DNA of 64,000 bases from assembly GCA_016286555.1 (NCBI GenBank), contig JAEETA010000008.1, positions 39,506-103,505 of the forward strand, in the 5' to 3' direction. Position 1 is the stretch's first letter; every line of letters starts with the position of its first letter. The position numbers were made by a program, and so were the translations under genes. Origin of the DNA: Lachnospiraceae bacterium. Lineage in GTDB: Bacteria; Bacillota; Clostridia; Lachnospirales; Lachnospiraceae. Below, piece after piece: positions 18,317 to 27,470 of the stretch. The notes below the pieces were generated by a model, which saw only the letters and a program-made list of their open reading frames with translations, did no database searches and was not told where the DNA came from.

Positions 18317-20155
18317 TTATACGCTGATATACGCGCCCGCCTGCACCTTCCACATCTCGGCGTATTTTCCGCCCAGGGCCAGGAGCTCCGCGTGGCTGCC
18401 CTGCTCGGCGATGCGGCCGTTCTCCAGCATGATGATGCGGTCCGCATTCCGGGTGGTGGAGAGTCTGTGGGAAATGAAAATGACAGTCTTGTCACCGGTG
18501 GCGGTGAGCATGGTGTGGTTCAGCTGGTACTCGGCGATGGGATCCAGGGCACTGGAGGGCTCGTCCAGGATCATGAGGCCGGCCTCCTTGTAGAAGACTC
18601 TGGCGATGGCCAGCTTCTGGCTCTCGCCGCCGGAGAGGTTCACGCCGTCCTTGGCAAACTCGTTGGTCAGCTCCGTCTCCAGCTTCTTCGGGAAGCGGTC
18701 GATCCGTCCCATGAGGCCGCTGTCCGTGAGAGCTCTGCGGACGCCTTCATCCACGGAGCCGTCCACCGCATCCAGCGCCACATTTTCTCTGACATTGCCG
18801 CCAAAGATCATGTAGTCCTGGAAGACGGTACCGATGCTGTCGCGGTAGCTATCCACATCGTAGCGTTTGATGTTTTTCCCATCCGCCAGGATCTGACCGC
18901 CGTTCACATCGTAGAGCCGCATCAGGAGCTTTACGAGGGTGGTTTTTCCTGCGCCGTTGTAGCCCACGAGAGCGATCTTCTCGCCGGGCTTGATGTGCAG
19001 GTTCAGGTCCTTCAGCAACATGTCGGTACCGCTGCCGTAAGCGAAGGACACATCCTCCAGGTCGATCTCCTTGGGTGCCTTGGATGCTTCCAGGCCTTCC
19101 TCGGAAACGATCTTCGGTTCATACCCCAGGAACTTGCGGATCTTCGAAATGTAGAGGCTGGTCTCTGCCGCGTAGGGGTAGGTCTGGGAAAAGACACGCA
19201 TACTGTTCTTCATTCGGCCAAAGGATCCGTAGAGGATGGCCACCGTGCTGAAGGACAGGTTTTTCGCCACAGCCGCCTGATACACCAGGTAGGTGATGAA
19301 GATCACGTCGCTGAAGAGGGCGTTGCACAGGTACTGCCGGACAAAGCCCAGGATCCATTTCTTCCGGGCGTATTTTTTCTCCACATCATAGACGGCGTCG
19401 TTGGCTTCGTCGAACTGGCGGGCCAGCACGTCGCTGACCTCGGGATTCAGGCGGATCTCCTTGGCGTAGTCGCTGAGGTAGTAGATACGCTTGATGTAGT
19501 CACGCTTCCGGGAGAAGGGCAGACTGCCGATGCGGGCCAGGTAATTCTGCTTGTTGTAGAGCTGTTCGAAGATCATGCTCAGCACGAAGGAGGCGAGGGC
19601 AAATACCAGGGAGAGCCGGTCCTTCATGAGGAAGTAAGCGCCGGTGGTGATGAAGACGGTGAGGCCGCTGAGGGTATTCTTGACGAAGTCCAGCACGCGC
19701 TCGATCTGGGTGTCCACCTCGGAGATGGCCAGCACCTGTTCGTTGTAGAAGGATGGATCGTCGTAGCAGGCCAGGTCCACGCCGCGGGCCTTTTCGTAGA
19801 GCATCATCTTAATCTTCTGCCGTGCCTTCGGGCGTTCCTTTTCCGTCATGAAATCGCCGGCAAAAACGGTGAAGACCATGCCCAGAGTGATGCATCCTGC
19901 CAGGATCAGGATCCAGCGGGCCACATCCCGGAAGGGATAGCCGAATTCCGCCGCTTCCAGCACGTAGCCGATACCAACGGTGTGCTCAAAGAAGATGGAG
20001 ATCTGGTTGCGCACCGCGTCCAGCACGGGGAAAATGACGAAGCAGGGGGATGCCTTAAACATCAGCTTCAGGAAGAAGAAGTTGTTGCCGAAAACCTCCC
20101 GGACGGACTGCTTGGTTTTTTCTTTTTCATTGGGCGTCATGGGTTTCGTACTCAC
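18317..20155 (-). CDS. ABC exporter half-transporter (permease-ATPase), second gene of pair
   Basis: 612 residues: an N-terminal type-1 exporter membrane domain with six spans (about 35-320), then a nucleotide-binding domain. Walker A is GYNGAGKTT, Q-loop TVFQDY, signature LSGGESQK, Walker B LMILDEPSSALD, and H-loop FISHRLS. The GTG start at 20155 overlaps the stop of the upstream ABC gene (GTGA) and has a near-perfect AGGAGGTGATC ribosome site. The two ABC genes therefore probably encode a heterodimeric exporter. The substrate is unknown; peptides or lipids are common for this subgroup. Confidence 0.92.
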   Translation of the reverse strand: MSTKPMTPNEKEKTKQSVREVFGNNFFFLKLMFKASPCFVIFPVLDAVRNQISIFFEHTVGIGYVLEAAEFGYPFRDVARWILILAGCITLGMVFTVFAGDFMTEKERPKARQKIKMMLYEKARGVDLACYDDPSFYNEQVLAISEVDTQIERVLDFVKNTLSGLTVFITTGAYFLMKDRLSLVFALASFVLSMIFEQLYNKQNYLARIGSLPFSRKRDYIKRIYYLSDYAKEIRLNPEVSDVLARQFDEANDAVYDVEKKYARKKWILGFVRQYLCNALFSDVIFITYLVYQAAVAKNLSFSTVAILYGSFGRMKNSMRVFSQTYPYAAETSLYISKIRKFLGYEPKIVSEEGLEASKAPKEIDLEDVSFAYGSGTDMLLKDLNLHIKPGEKIALVGYNGAGKTTLVKLLMRLYDVNGGQILADGKNIKRYDVDSYRDSIGTVFQDYMIFGGNVRENVALDAVDGSVDEGVRRALTDSGLMGRIDRFPKKLETELTNEFAKDGVNLSGGESQKLAIARVFYKEAGLMILDEPSSALDPIAEYQLNHTMLTATGDKTVIFISHRLSTTRNADRIIMLENGRIAEQGSHAELLALGGKYAEMWKVQAGAYISV

Positions 20156-21984
20156 AGGATCACCTCCTCTTCATTTTCCAGAGCGAGGTAATTCATAGCC
20201 TGGGTCTTGTACATTTTGGCGTAGCTGCCGCCCGCCGCCATGAGCTCTCTGTGGGTGCCCTCCTCGATGAGGGTGCCCTTTTCCAGCATAAAGACGCGGT
20301 CACAGTCCTTCACGGAGGAAAGCCTGTGAGAGATAAAGAGCATGGTGTGGTCCTTCGCTTCCTTCAGGATGCTGCGGAAGAGGTCGTACTCGGCTATTGG
20401 GTCCAGGGCACTGGAGGGCTCGTCGAAGATCTTCATGGGAGCCTCCTTGGCAAAGGTTCTGGCCACCGCGATCTTCTGGCTCTCGCCGCCGGAGAGGACG
20501 GCGCCGTCCTCGTCAAATTCCCTGGTCATCATGGTGTTCATGCCGTCCTTCAAGGTCATGACCTTGTCGTAGACGCCCGCCATTTTCAGGGCCTTTTCCA
20601 CCACCGCGTCCTCATTTTCCGGGTGCCTGCCCATGAGGACATTCTCCTTCACGGACATGCCGAAGAGCTGGAAGTCCTGAAAGGTGGTAGCAAAAATATT
20701 CCGGTAAGCCCGGAGGTTGTACTCCCGGATGTCCCGGCCGTTGTAGTAGATCACGCCGGAAGAGGGATCGTAGAGACGGAGCAGGAGCTTGATGATGGTG
20801 GTCTTGCCTGCGCCGTTGTGGCCCACCAGGGCTGCGGTCTCGCCCTCCGTGATCTTGAAGGAAAGGTTCTTGATGGTCTCCTTGTCGTCATAGGAGAAGG
20901 ACACGTTCCGGAACTCGAGACTCTCGAACTCGGGGCTGGGCTCCGCGCCGTCCCAGTCCTCGGGAATGGATTCCTGATATTCCAGGAAGCCACGGAGATT
21001 GTTGATAAACATGGCGTTTTTCATGATCTCCATGATGTTCTCGAAGACGCGGATCAGGATCCAGGTCATGGCCACCATCAAACTTGACATGATCGTCAGG
21101 TCTGCCAGGGTGATGGTGCCGCTGACGCGGTTCCGGTAGATGGAGTAGAGCAGCACGCCCTCAAAGATCACGGTGAAAGTAAAGGTGATGCGCCAGAAAT
21201 TCATGCTGGCCACCTTGAAGGCGAAGCGCTTTGCGATCCTGATGTTGTCCTTCGTCGCATTGTCGTACTGCCTGCGCAGAAGCTCAAAGATGCGGGAAAG
21301 GCGGATCTCCTTGGCACCGTCCGGCAGGTAGAGCATACGGCTCACGTAATTGATGACCTTCTCGTTGGGAACCTGGGCCTGGTAACGCTGATAGGTGAAG
21401 CGGTTGTTCAGGTTACCGAAGAGGAAATTACCGACGAGGGGCGCCAGGATAAAGAGGATGGCAAAGTGATCGATCTGGAACATGAGATAGAACACCACCA
21501 CTGCTGCCACCGCGCCGATGACGGCTCCCAGGATGCCACGGATCACCGCAGAGATCTTCTGCTCGGCGCCGTCCATGGCCATGGTGTAGCGATTGTAGAA
21601 ATCCGCGTCCTCGTAGCAGCGCAGCTCCACATTTCTGGCCTTGGCGTACATCCGCTTGTAGATGCCGCCGAAGAGACGGTTGGTCTCCAGGGGATAGACC
21701 ACATTTTCCACGTAGTTGGTATAGATGGCGCAGCTGGCGAAGACGGCAGCGCTGAACATGATAAAGCGGAAGACATAGTTAAAGCCCATATCATTGTCCA
21801 GGCCGTTTACCACGACGCGCATGAAAACGCCGTCAAAAAACACCCACTCCCCGTGGCCGATGAGCCAGAGAAAAAAGGAGTGGATGATCATGGCAGGGCT
21901 GATCTTTGACGCCAAACGCATGGCATACCACGCGTTCCCTGCCATGGCGCCGAAGGATAACTTCGATGTCGATGATTTTTCCAA
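20152..21984 (-). CDS. ABC exporter half-transporter (permease-ATPase), first gene of pair
   Basis: 610 residues with six membrane spans and a C-terminal ATPase. Walker A is GHNGAGKTT, Q-loop TTFQDF, signature LSGGESQK, Walker B MKIFDEPSSALD, and H-loop FISHRLS. The start is a TTG at 21984, with GGGGGAG five bases upstream; no good ATG is near. The paired ATPase sites look complete in both subunits. It begins 28 bases after the LUD-domain gene, so the three may share one transcript. Confidence 0.92.
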   Translation of the reverse strand: MEKSSTSKLSFGAMAGNAWYAMRLASKISPAMIIHSFFLWLIGHGEWVFFDGVFMRVVVNGLDNDMGFNYVFRFIMFSAAVFASCAIYTNYVENVVYPLETNRLFGGIYKRMYAKARNVELRCYEDADFYNRYTMAMDGAEQKISAVIRGILGAVIGAVAAVVVFYLMFQIDHFAILFILAPLVGNFLFGNLNNRFTYQRYQAQVPNEKVINYVSRMLYLPDGAKEIRLSRIFELLRRQYDNATKDNIRIAKRFAFKVASMNFWRITFTFTVIFEGVLLYSIYRNRVSGTITLADLTIMSSLMVAMTWILIRVFENIMEIMKNAMFINNLRGFLEYQESIPEDWDGAEPSPEFESLEFRNVSFSYDDKETIKNLSFKITEGETAALVGHNGAGKTTIIKLLLRLYDPSSGVIYYNGRDIREYNLRAYRNIFATTFQDFQLFGMSVKENVLMGRHPENEDAVVEKALKMAGVYDKVMTLKDGMNTMMTREFDEDGAVLSGGESQKIAVARTFAKEAPMKIFDEPSSALDPIAEYDLFRSILKEAKDHTMLFISHRLSSVKDCDRVFMLEKGTLIEEGTHRELMAAGGSYAKMYKTQAMNYLALENEEEVIL

Positions 21985-22012
21985 AATACTCCCCCTCAGA
22001 AGTCGTAAAGAT

Positions 22013-22642
22013 CTAGAACCCGAGCGAATCGTTCACCAGGATCACATGGATCCGCCCCTCATGGCGGGAGAACCGGGTGATCAGGAACTGGCAGCAGATG
22101 GTGTCAGGGGATTTGCAATTCATGCAGGATCCCGTTTTCGCACAGGGAGTGGTGAGGCCGAAGCGCTGTGCGTTGATGGGAGCGGCCACATTCCGTGCTC
22201 TCTTCATGGCAGCGTCCACATCGGGGCAGACCTTGTTCATGCCCACAATGGCGATGACATGCTTAGGACCCTGGGCGATGGCGGAGACGCGGTTGGAATT
22301 TCCGTCGATGTTCACCATGACGCCGTCCTCGGTAATAGCATTGGCACTGGTGAGGAAGTAGTCCGCGTCGTAGGCAGCCAGCATGGCAGCCCGCTTATCC
22401 TCTGCCTTGTCTCTGTCGATGAAATTGTAATTGCCCTCTTTCAGCGCAGTCACGAGACCGATCTCATGAGCGCTCATGGCGCCGCCCATGGCGATGGAGG
22501 AGCCCTCCGGGATCAGCTCCAGGGCAAGCTTCAACGCTTCCTCTTTGTCCTCGGCATAGTAAGCCTTCATGTTTCTGGACTCGATCCCCTTGGCAACCTT
22601 CTGTGCCAGGAGACGGTTTCTTTGCTTAATAACGTCACTCAT
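22013..22642 (-). CDS. LUD-domain (LutC/YkgG-like) protein
   Basis: 209 residues, a single LUD domain. Recognisable blocks are MGGAMSAHEIGL, YFLTSANAITEDG and NIDGNSNRVSAI, followed by a Cys-rich segment (TTPCAKTGSCMNC) near residues 168-180. LUD proteins act in lactate utilisation with LutA/LutB, but stand-alone copies like this are frequent in Clostridia and their role is open. The Cys cluster could bind a metal or Fe-S centre. Neither lutA nor lutB is nearby. The ATG is preceded by GGGGGG. Confidence 0.85.
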   Translation of the reverse strand: MSDVIKQRNRLLAQKVAKGIESRNMKAYYAEDKEEALKLALELIPEGSSIAMGGAMSAHEIGLVTALKEGNYNFIDRDKAEDKRAAMLAAYDADYFLTSANAITEDGVMVNIDGNSNRVSAIAQGPKHVIAIVGMNKVCPDVDAAMKRARNVAAPINAQRFGLTTPCAKTGSCMNCKSPDTICCQFLITRFSRHEGRIHVILVNDSLGF

Positions 22643-22714
22643 GTCATTTTACCCCCCTGATCATTCTATCCATTTCTGTATTCTTTCGCGAATCGCTTCA
22701 CAGTTCTCACATTC

Positions 22715-24448
22715 CTACAGCCCTTGCACCAACGCTTCGATATCTTCCGGCAGCATGGGTTTACCCCACAGATAACCCTGAATGTAATCGCAGCCGATCT
22801 CCTTCAGCGTATCCAGCTGCGCCTCTTCCTCCACACCTTCGGAGATGACCTCATATCCCATGATATGTCCCAGGGAAATGATGGCTGCCACGTACTGCTT
22901 CGATTTCTCGCTGCTGTTCATGGAATCGATGAAGGTCTTGTCCACCTTCAGCAGGTTCGCGGGTATTTTATTCAGATAGTTGAGAGACGAGTAGCCGGTT
23001 CCGAAATCGTCGATGGCAATCTGGACACCCATGCGCCGCAGCTCCTCCATGTCCTTCGCCGCCTGGTCCAGTGACTCGATCATGATGGACTCCGTGATCT
23101 CCACTTCCAGATGTTCCGCAGACATGCCGCTCTCTGCGATCCGTGCCTTCATTTCCTCCAGGAAATCGCTCTTCATCAGATGACGGACGGAGACATTCAC
23201 ACTTAAGGTTACATCCAGATCGTATTTTTTGATCAGCTCACCCACAAAGACGGACGCTTTGCGAAATACCTCAGAATCGATCCGGTCGATGAGTCCCACC
23301 TTCTCCGCCACCGGGATAAAGTCTCCCGGGAAAATGACAGATCCGTCAACATCCCTCATACGGGCCAGTGCCTCGAATCCCCGAAGCTTATGCTCCATGT
23401 CATACTGGGGCTGGAGCATAAAGAACACATTGTCCCGGTCCAGCGCCATGCGGATCTTGCCCTCGATCTCCAGAGCCCGCTCGTTGAAATGCATGTCCTT
23501 GGAATACCTGCGAATATGCTCGCTGCTGGCGGTATCCTTGATCTCGTGCATGGCGATGTCGGAGTAAGAGATCACGGAATCCATATCCGTGGTATCGGTG
23601 GGATACACTGCATAGCCGAAACTGGCCGTAATGTAGAAATCATAGCCGGAGCTGTTCCGCTGATCGTCCAGTACCGCTTCATAGTCCCGGATGGTTTTCA
23701 GGATGTCCTCTTCGTCCCGGAACCTCCGGATCACCAGAGCGAACTCGTCCCCGTTCAGACGGGCAACGAAATCCTGGGTGCCGGAACTGCCGGTGTCAGC
23801 GATCTCCTTCCACTTAGAAGAGATGTCAATGAGTACCATATTTCCGGTCTCAAATCCCATGGTATCGTTGATGACCTTAAACCCGTTGATGTCGATGGAG
23901 ACCACGGCAAAAGGTTCGTTCTTCTTGACCAGGGCTTCCACCAGTTCGGTAAAAGCAAACCAATTGGGCAGCATCGTCAGCATGTCCGTCACGGCCTGAC
24001 GCCGTATCTCGTTCTGGTACTCGTCCACTTTCCGGTTGTTCAGATAAATAAATGTGACGGTGATGACGGCCAGGAGATCACCGAAGACACCGGGAAGGCT
24101 GGTCATATTGTGCCGCAAAAAAATCCCCATGAGGATCATGGGAAGCTCCGCAACCAGCAGGACCACCGCCGCCAGATACCCTCTCTTTTCATAGAACACC
24201 GCCAGCAGGATCACCATGATGTTGGAAAGGGAGGACAGGACTCCCGCAAAGGTGTAGACCGGAACAGGCTGCCCGGAGATCATCAGTACCGCACCGGATC
24301 CCGCAATGAAGCTGATGACGCCGCTGACCAGCAGGTAACCCGCCACCAGTGCCCAGAAAACCCAGTCGGGGCCGCTCCGCTTCATCAGATAGAGGCGACG
24401 AAGGGTCTCTTCTATATTCTTTTTTGCCTGTGTTTCACTTTTTCTCAT
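22715..24448 (-). CDS. Membrane GGDEF-EAL protein, probable c-di-GMP phosphodiesterase
   Basis: About 577 residues. An N-terminal region with about five spans (residues 25-140) is followed by a GGDEF domain and an EAL domain. The GGDEF active site reads NGDEF and the upstream Gly-His block is altered (MGFETGN), so cyclase activity is doubtful. The EAL domain keeps EALARM, the SVNVS Asn, EITES, IDDFGTG, LLKVDK, SEGVE and YIQGYLWGKP, and should hydrolyse c-di-GMP. ATG 24448 is chosen (GGAGAGG upstream) over the ATGA overlap start at 24466. It directly follows the diguanylate cyclase gene, forming a make/break pair. Confidence 0.9.
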   Translation of the reverse strand: MRKSETQAKKNIEETLRRLYLMKRSGPDWVFWALVAGYLLVSGVISFIAGSGAVLMISGQPVPVYTFAGVLSSLSNIMVILLAVFYEKRGYLAAVVLLVAELPMILMGIFLRHNMTSLPGVFGDLLAVITVTFIYLNNRKVDEYQNEIRRQAVTDMLTMLPNWFAFTELVEALVKKNEPFAVVSIDINGFKVINDTMGFETGNMVLIDISSKWKEIADTGSSGTQDFVARLNGDEFALVIRRFRDEEDILKTIRDYEAVLDDQRNSSGYDFYITASFGYAVYPTDTTDMDSVISYSDIAMHEIKDTASSEHIRRYSKDMHFNERALEIEGKIRMALDRDNVFFMLQPQYDMEHKLRGFEALARMRDVDGSVIFPGDFIPVAEKVGLIDRIDSEVFRKASVFVGELIKKYDLDVTLSVNVSVRHLMKSDFLEEMKARIAESGMSAEHLEVEITESIMIESLDQAAKDMEELRRMGVQIAIDDFGTGYSSLNYLNKIPANLLKVDKTFIDSMNSSEKSKQYVAAIISLGHIMGYEVISEGVEEEAQLDTLKEIGCDYIQGYLWGKPMLPEDIEALVQGL

Positions 24449-24462
24449 AGAGCCTCTCCCCA

Positions 24463-26406
24463 TCATACACGGCGATGTCTTCTCTTGCGGAACTTGTAAT
24501 GATACATCCGCTCGTCCGCCTCGCTCAGGGCATTGTCCAGACTGATGGAGTGCAGATCCTCATAGACCACGCAGCCGATGCTGGCAGAGACGTTATAGGG
24601 TTTCTCCAGCCCCTCGGAGCGTTTTTCGATGGCTTCCATGTACTCATTGGCCCGAAGTTCCTCATCACTCTTTTCGTACTTGCCGATGCCGATGAGGAAA
24701 AACTCGTCGCCGCCGCTGCGGACCACGATCTCGTTATCCCGGGCGGTGTGCTGCAGTACGCTGCACACTGTCTTGATCCCCAGGTCCCCTTCGTTGTGCC
24801 CGAAGGTGTCGTTGATGTATTTGAGGCCATCCATATCCACCACGCTGACGTAGAGCGCGTCCCCGGGAGCAGCGGCATCCATCATCTCCTTGAAGCGGAG
24901 GTACATGCCGCGGCGATTGTAGGCGCCGGTCATCTCGTCACGGATGGACATGGTCTCCAGCTGCTGCTTCGAACGGATCATTTCCAGGGCGTTGTTGATG
25001 AAGCGGAGCCAGTTACGATTGACCACATTTAAGGAGTGGGTCTCGGTGATCTCCTTCTCCAGCACGACGTAGCCCAGGAGCTTGCCGTTAAAATGCAGAG
25101 GGGAGAAATAAAAGGCGCCGGCTCTGTCCCGCGCTTCGTCCAGGCGGGGCAGCATCTGTACCGTCGGGAACAGGACAGGCTCTTCCGCTCCGAAGAAATA
25201 ACCTTCTTCCATCTCTTTGGTTTTGCAATACATGCGCATGGAATCCGGATAGCCGAAAACACGCTCATCCTGCATATCCAGCCAGTTTTCCTTCAGACAC
25301 AGATAAACGGCGAAGTAGGGTTCCAGGAGATTCGCACTCCCGAAAATACTCTGCATGCACTCGATCACCGTCTTGGCACCGGTGAATTTCTCCAGCACAT
25401 AGCTCTCCATCAATGCACCCACACTGACACGCAGGTCGGAATTTTCATCCGCGTAATTGTAGGTACTGGAATGGAGCAGGGTGCGGACCTGCTTCAGGAT
25501 ATAGCGCGCATCCGACTGACAGCCGCAACTGGCGCCGGGATGGAGCTGACCGCAGACCTTATCCGCTCTGGGTACGATGGGAGCTCCCGGATCAATGATG
25601 CTGCGGATGTGATCCACAGCCCGTTCTCCCATGTCCACATCGTTGGGATCATAGGAGCTTAAGGTAATGAAGTTGATGGCGCCCTCGTCGGAGGAGTCAA
25701 AACCGATGACAATAATGTCATCCGGCACGGTGATACCCCGCTTGGACAGCTTGTCGATGAGACCGAGAGCCATACAGTCACTGGCACAGAGCACCGCATC
25801 CGGTCGCTCCACTTTGCCGTCCGCAATATCTTCCGCCAGGCGGTCGCCGCTGGTGTACCAGAAATCGCCGTAGACAATGTGCTCCGGCAGAACGGAGAGG
25901 CCATGCTTTTCAATCTCATCCAGGAAGATGGAGAGACGTTTTTCCGCTACGGAATTCCCCTGCATTCCCGTCAGGATGCAGATCTTCTTTTTTCCGTGCA
26001 CCTCGATGGCATGGCGGCAAAGCTCCCGCAGGGTCTCTTCATTGTCATTCTCAATAAAGGTCGTGCCCTCCAGCGGAGATTCCATGGAGCAGACCGGAAG
26101 ATCCGGGTACATCTCCAACCGCGTAAGTAAGCGATTCAGCGCAAAATTGTCCCTGCCGCCGCTCATGGTGGCAAAGTCCACGATCACACCGTCCAGCTCC
26201 GCCAGGTTCGCCAGCTCATAAATATTGGCCTCGCCCGCCACATAATCCTCGTAAGGGTGCGAGACATGAACGCTGGAGGCAAACACACACAGGTCATAGT
26301 CGTACTGCGCGCATCTCCTGCGGACGCCATCCGTGACCCTGCGCACGTGCACGATCTCCGGGAAGGAGGCAAAAAGCCCGATCCGTTTTCTCCTGTTCTC
26401 TTTCAT
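24463..26406 (-). CDS. LacI-type ligand-binding domain fused to GGDEF diguanylate cyclase
   Basis: 647 residues without membrane spans. Residues about 8-290 are a LacI/PurR-like sugar-binding fold (opening RRKRIGLFASFPE, later DAVLCASDCMALGLIDKL and DDIIVIGFDSSDEGA) but no helix-turn-helix precedes it. A GAF-like middle region (about 310-470) follows, then a GGDEF domain with an intact SGGDEF site and DMDGLKYINDTFGHNEGD block. It should make c-di-GMP in response to a cytoplasmic small molecule. The stop overlaps the possible upstream start of the EAL gene, so the two are coupled. Confidence 0.92.
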   Translation of the reverse strand: MKENRRKRIGLFASFPEIVHVRRVTDGVRRRCAQYDYDLCVFASSVHVSHPYEDYVAGEANIYELANLAELDGVIVDFATMSGGRDNFALNRLLTRLEMYPDLPVCSMESPLEGTTFIENDNEETLRELCRHAIEVHGKKKICILTGMQGNSVAEKRLSIFLDEIEKHGLSVLPEHIVYGDFWYTSGDRLAEDIADGKVERPDAVLCASDCMALGLIDKLSKRGITVPDDIIVIGFDSSDEGAINFITLSSYDPNDVDMGERAVDHIRSIIDPGAPIVPRADKVCGQLHPGASCGCQSDARYILKQVRTLLHSSTYNYADENSDLRVSVGALMESYVLEKFTGAKTVIECMQSIFGSANLLEPYFAVYLCLKENWLDMQDERVFGYPDSMRMYCKTKEMEEGYFFGAEEPVLFPTVQMLPRLDEARDRAGAFYFSPLHFNGKLLGYVVLEKEITETHSLNVVNRNWLRFINNALEMIRSKQQLETMSIRDEMTGAYNRRGMYLRFKEMMDAAAPGDALYVSVVDMDGLKYINDTFGHNEGDLGIKTVCSVLQHTARDNEIVVRSGGDEFFLIGIGKYEKSDEELRANEYMEAIEKRSEGLEKPYNVSASIGCVVYEDLHSISLDNALSEADERMYHYKFRKRRHRRV

Positions 26407-26485
26407 CTTTGCGAACCCCCTTTCGCACCCGCGAATCCGGTATCTCCCTTCTCATGTCTTTCCTTCGATGTCTGTACCTTCCATT

Positions 26486-27112
26486 TTAACCGAACAGAAG
26501 CGGATTTTCAGCAATCTCCGCCACCAGTTTTCGGATGGTTCTCCAGTCAAAGCATCTGGTGTAATTCGCTCCCGGAAGCTCTGTTTCATGGTTCCAGGGC
26601 CTGTCCACCACACACACCTTCAGCTCCGGCAGATGGTCGAAAAAGCGGAAGGCATGGGGGGAGTCCTCGATGGCCACATCGAAATGCATCCGGTAGTAGT
26701 CCTCCAGCTCCAGGCTGAAGTCACTGTTTTTGATGAAACTGTCCCGGCCGTATTTGTTCAGGCAGTAGAGCTTTACACGCTCCAGTCCGTGCTCGTCCAG
26801 CCACTGTCTGGAAGCCTCGAAAGCACTGTGGGGGCGACCTGTGATGACGGAGATGTCATGTCCCGCATCCAGCCAGCCGTTTACCGTATCTACGGCACCG
26901 GGAGTCTCCTCGTAGGCCAGGAGGGATTCCGGGGTGTGCCCTGCGATCATCATCTCCTCATACTCCGCATCCGTAAGGGAGAAGGTGTCCTGCAGGTTGA
27001 AGAAGCGGATATCCTCGTAGGGAACCTTTTTCCCGAAGAGGTTCTCCACCAGCACGGAAAAGGCCCGGGCCGTCTCGCAGAGACAATCATCAAAATCAAT
27101 GTAGATGTTCAT
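26486..27112 (-). CDS. HAD-type nucleotidase-like protein (NT5C family)
   Basis: About 208 residues. Motif I is IYIDFDDCLCETA at the N-terminus; motif II is VITGRPH; motif IV is AIEDSPHAF. This spacing fits the 5'(3')-deoxyribonucleotidase/NT5C-like HAD branch. The frame continues upstream into the hypA gene, but ATG 27112 is preceded by GGAGGCGGATCGT and sits just before motif I. It begins 16 bases after hypA, at the end of the nickel-insertion operon. The link to nickel metabolism is not obvious. Confidence 0.8.
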   Translation of the reverse strand: MNIYIDFDDCLCETARAFSVLVENLFGKKVPYEDIRFFNLQDTFSLTDAEYEEMMIAGHTPESLLAYEETPGAVDTVNGWLDAGHDISVITGRPHSAFEASRQWLDEHGLERVKLYCLNKYGRDSFIKNSDFSLELEDYYRMHFDVAIEDSPHAFRFFDHLPELKVCVVDRPWNHETELPGANYTRCFDWRTIRKLVAEIAENPLLFG

Positions 27113-27128
27113 ACGATCCGCCTCCCGG

Positions 27129-27470
27129 TCACACCGTGATGTCTTTGATGACAAATTCGTTCCCCTGCAACAGATAGGTGTGTTCACTGCCGCAGTTGGG
27201 ACAGGTCCGTCCGTGGGCGATGGTATCGTACTCCGTCTGACAGTCCTCACAGTAAGTGATGGCTTCCACCGGCTCAATGGCCAGCCGGCAGTCCGTCATC
27301 AGGGGCTCCCGCCCGATGGCCCATTTCCAGCAATCCTCCAGATACTCCGGGATCACGCTTGATACGGTACCCAGGCGAAGGGTCACGGCTTCCACATGGG
27401 TGATGCCCTGCTCCTCCGCCACCTCTTTGATATTATCGATCACATGAAATACGACACCTAACTCATGCAT
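27129..27470 (-). CDS. hypA: Hydrogenase maturation nickel metallochaperone HypA
   Basis: 113 residues, the usual HypA length. The N-terminus MHELG holds the nickel-binding His-2. The zinc site is made by CEDC (about residues 74-77) and CPNC (about 90-93). HypA hands nickel to HypB or directly to apo-hydrogenase. Its ATG overlaps the last eight bases of the flavoprotein gene, so translation is coupled. No [NiFe] hydrogenase gene is in this window, so the nickel enzyme served must lie elsewhere or be another protein. Confidence 0.92.
   Translation of the reverse strand: MHELGVVFHVIDNIKEVAEEQGITHVEAVTLRLGTVSSVIPEYLEDCWKWAIGREPLMTDCRLAIEPVEAITYCEDCQTEYDTIAHGRTCPNCGSEHTYLLQGNEFVIKDITV

Noticed and set aside
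16994..20191. A 1065-codon open frame on the plus strand
   Set aside because: It lies opposite the ExbBD-like and ABC genes, has low-complexity His/Asp/Val-rich composition and no domains; it is a shadow of high-GC codon use.
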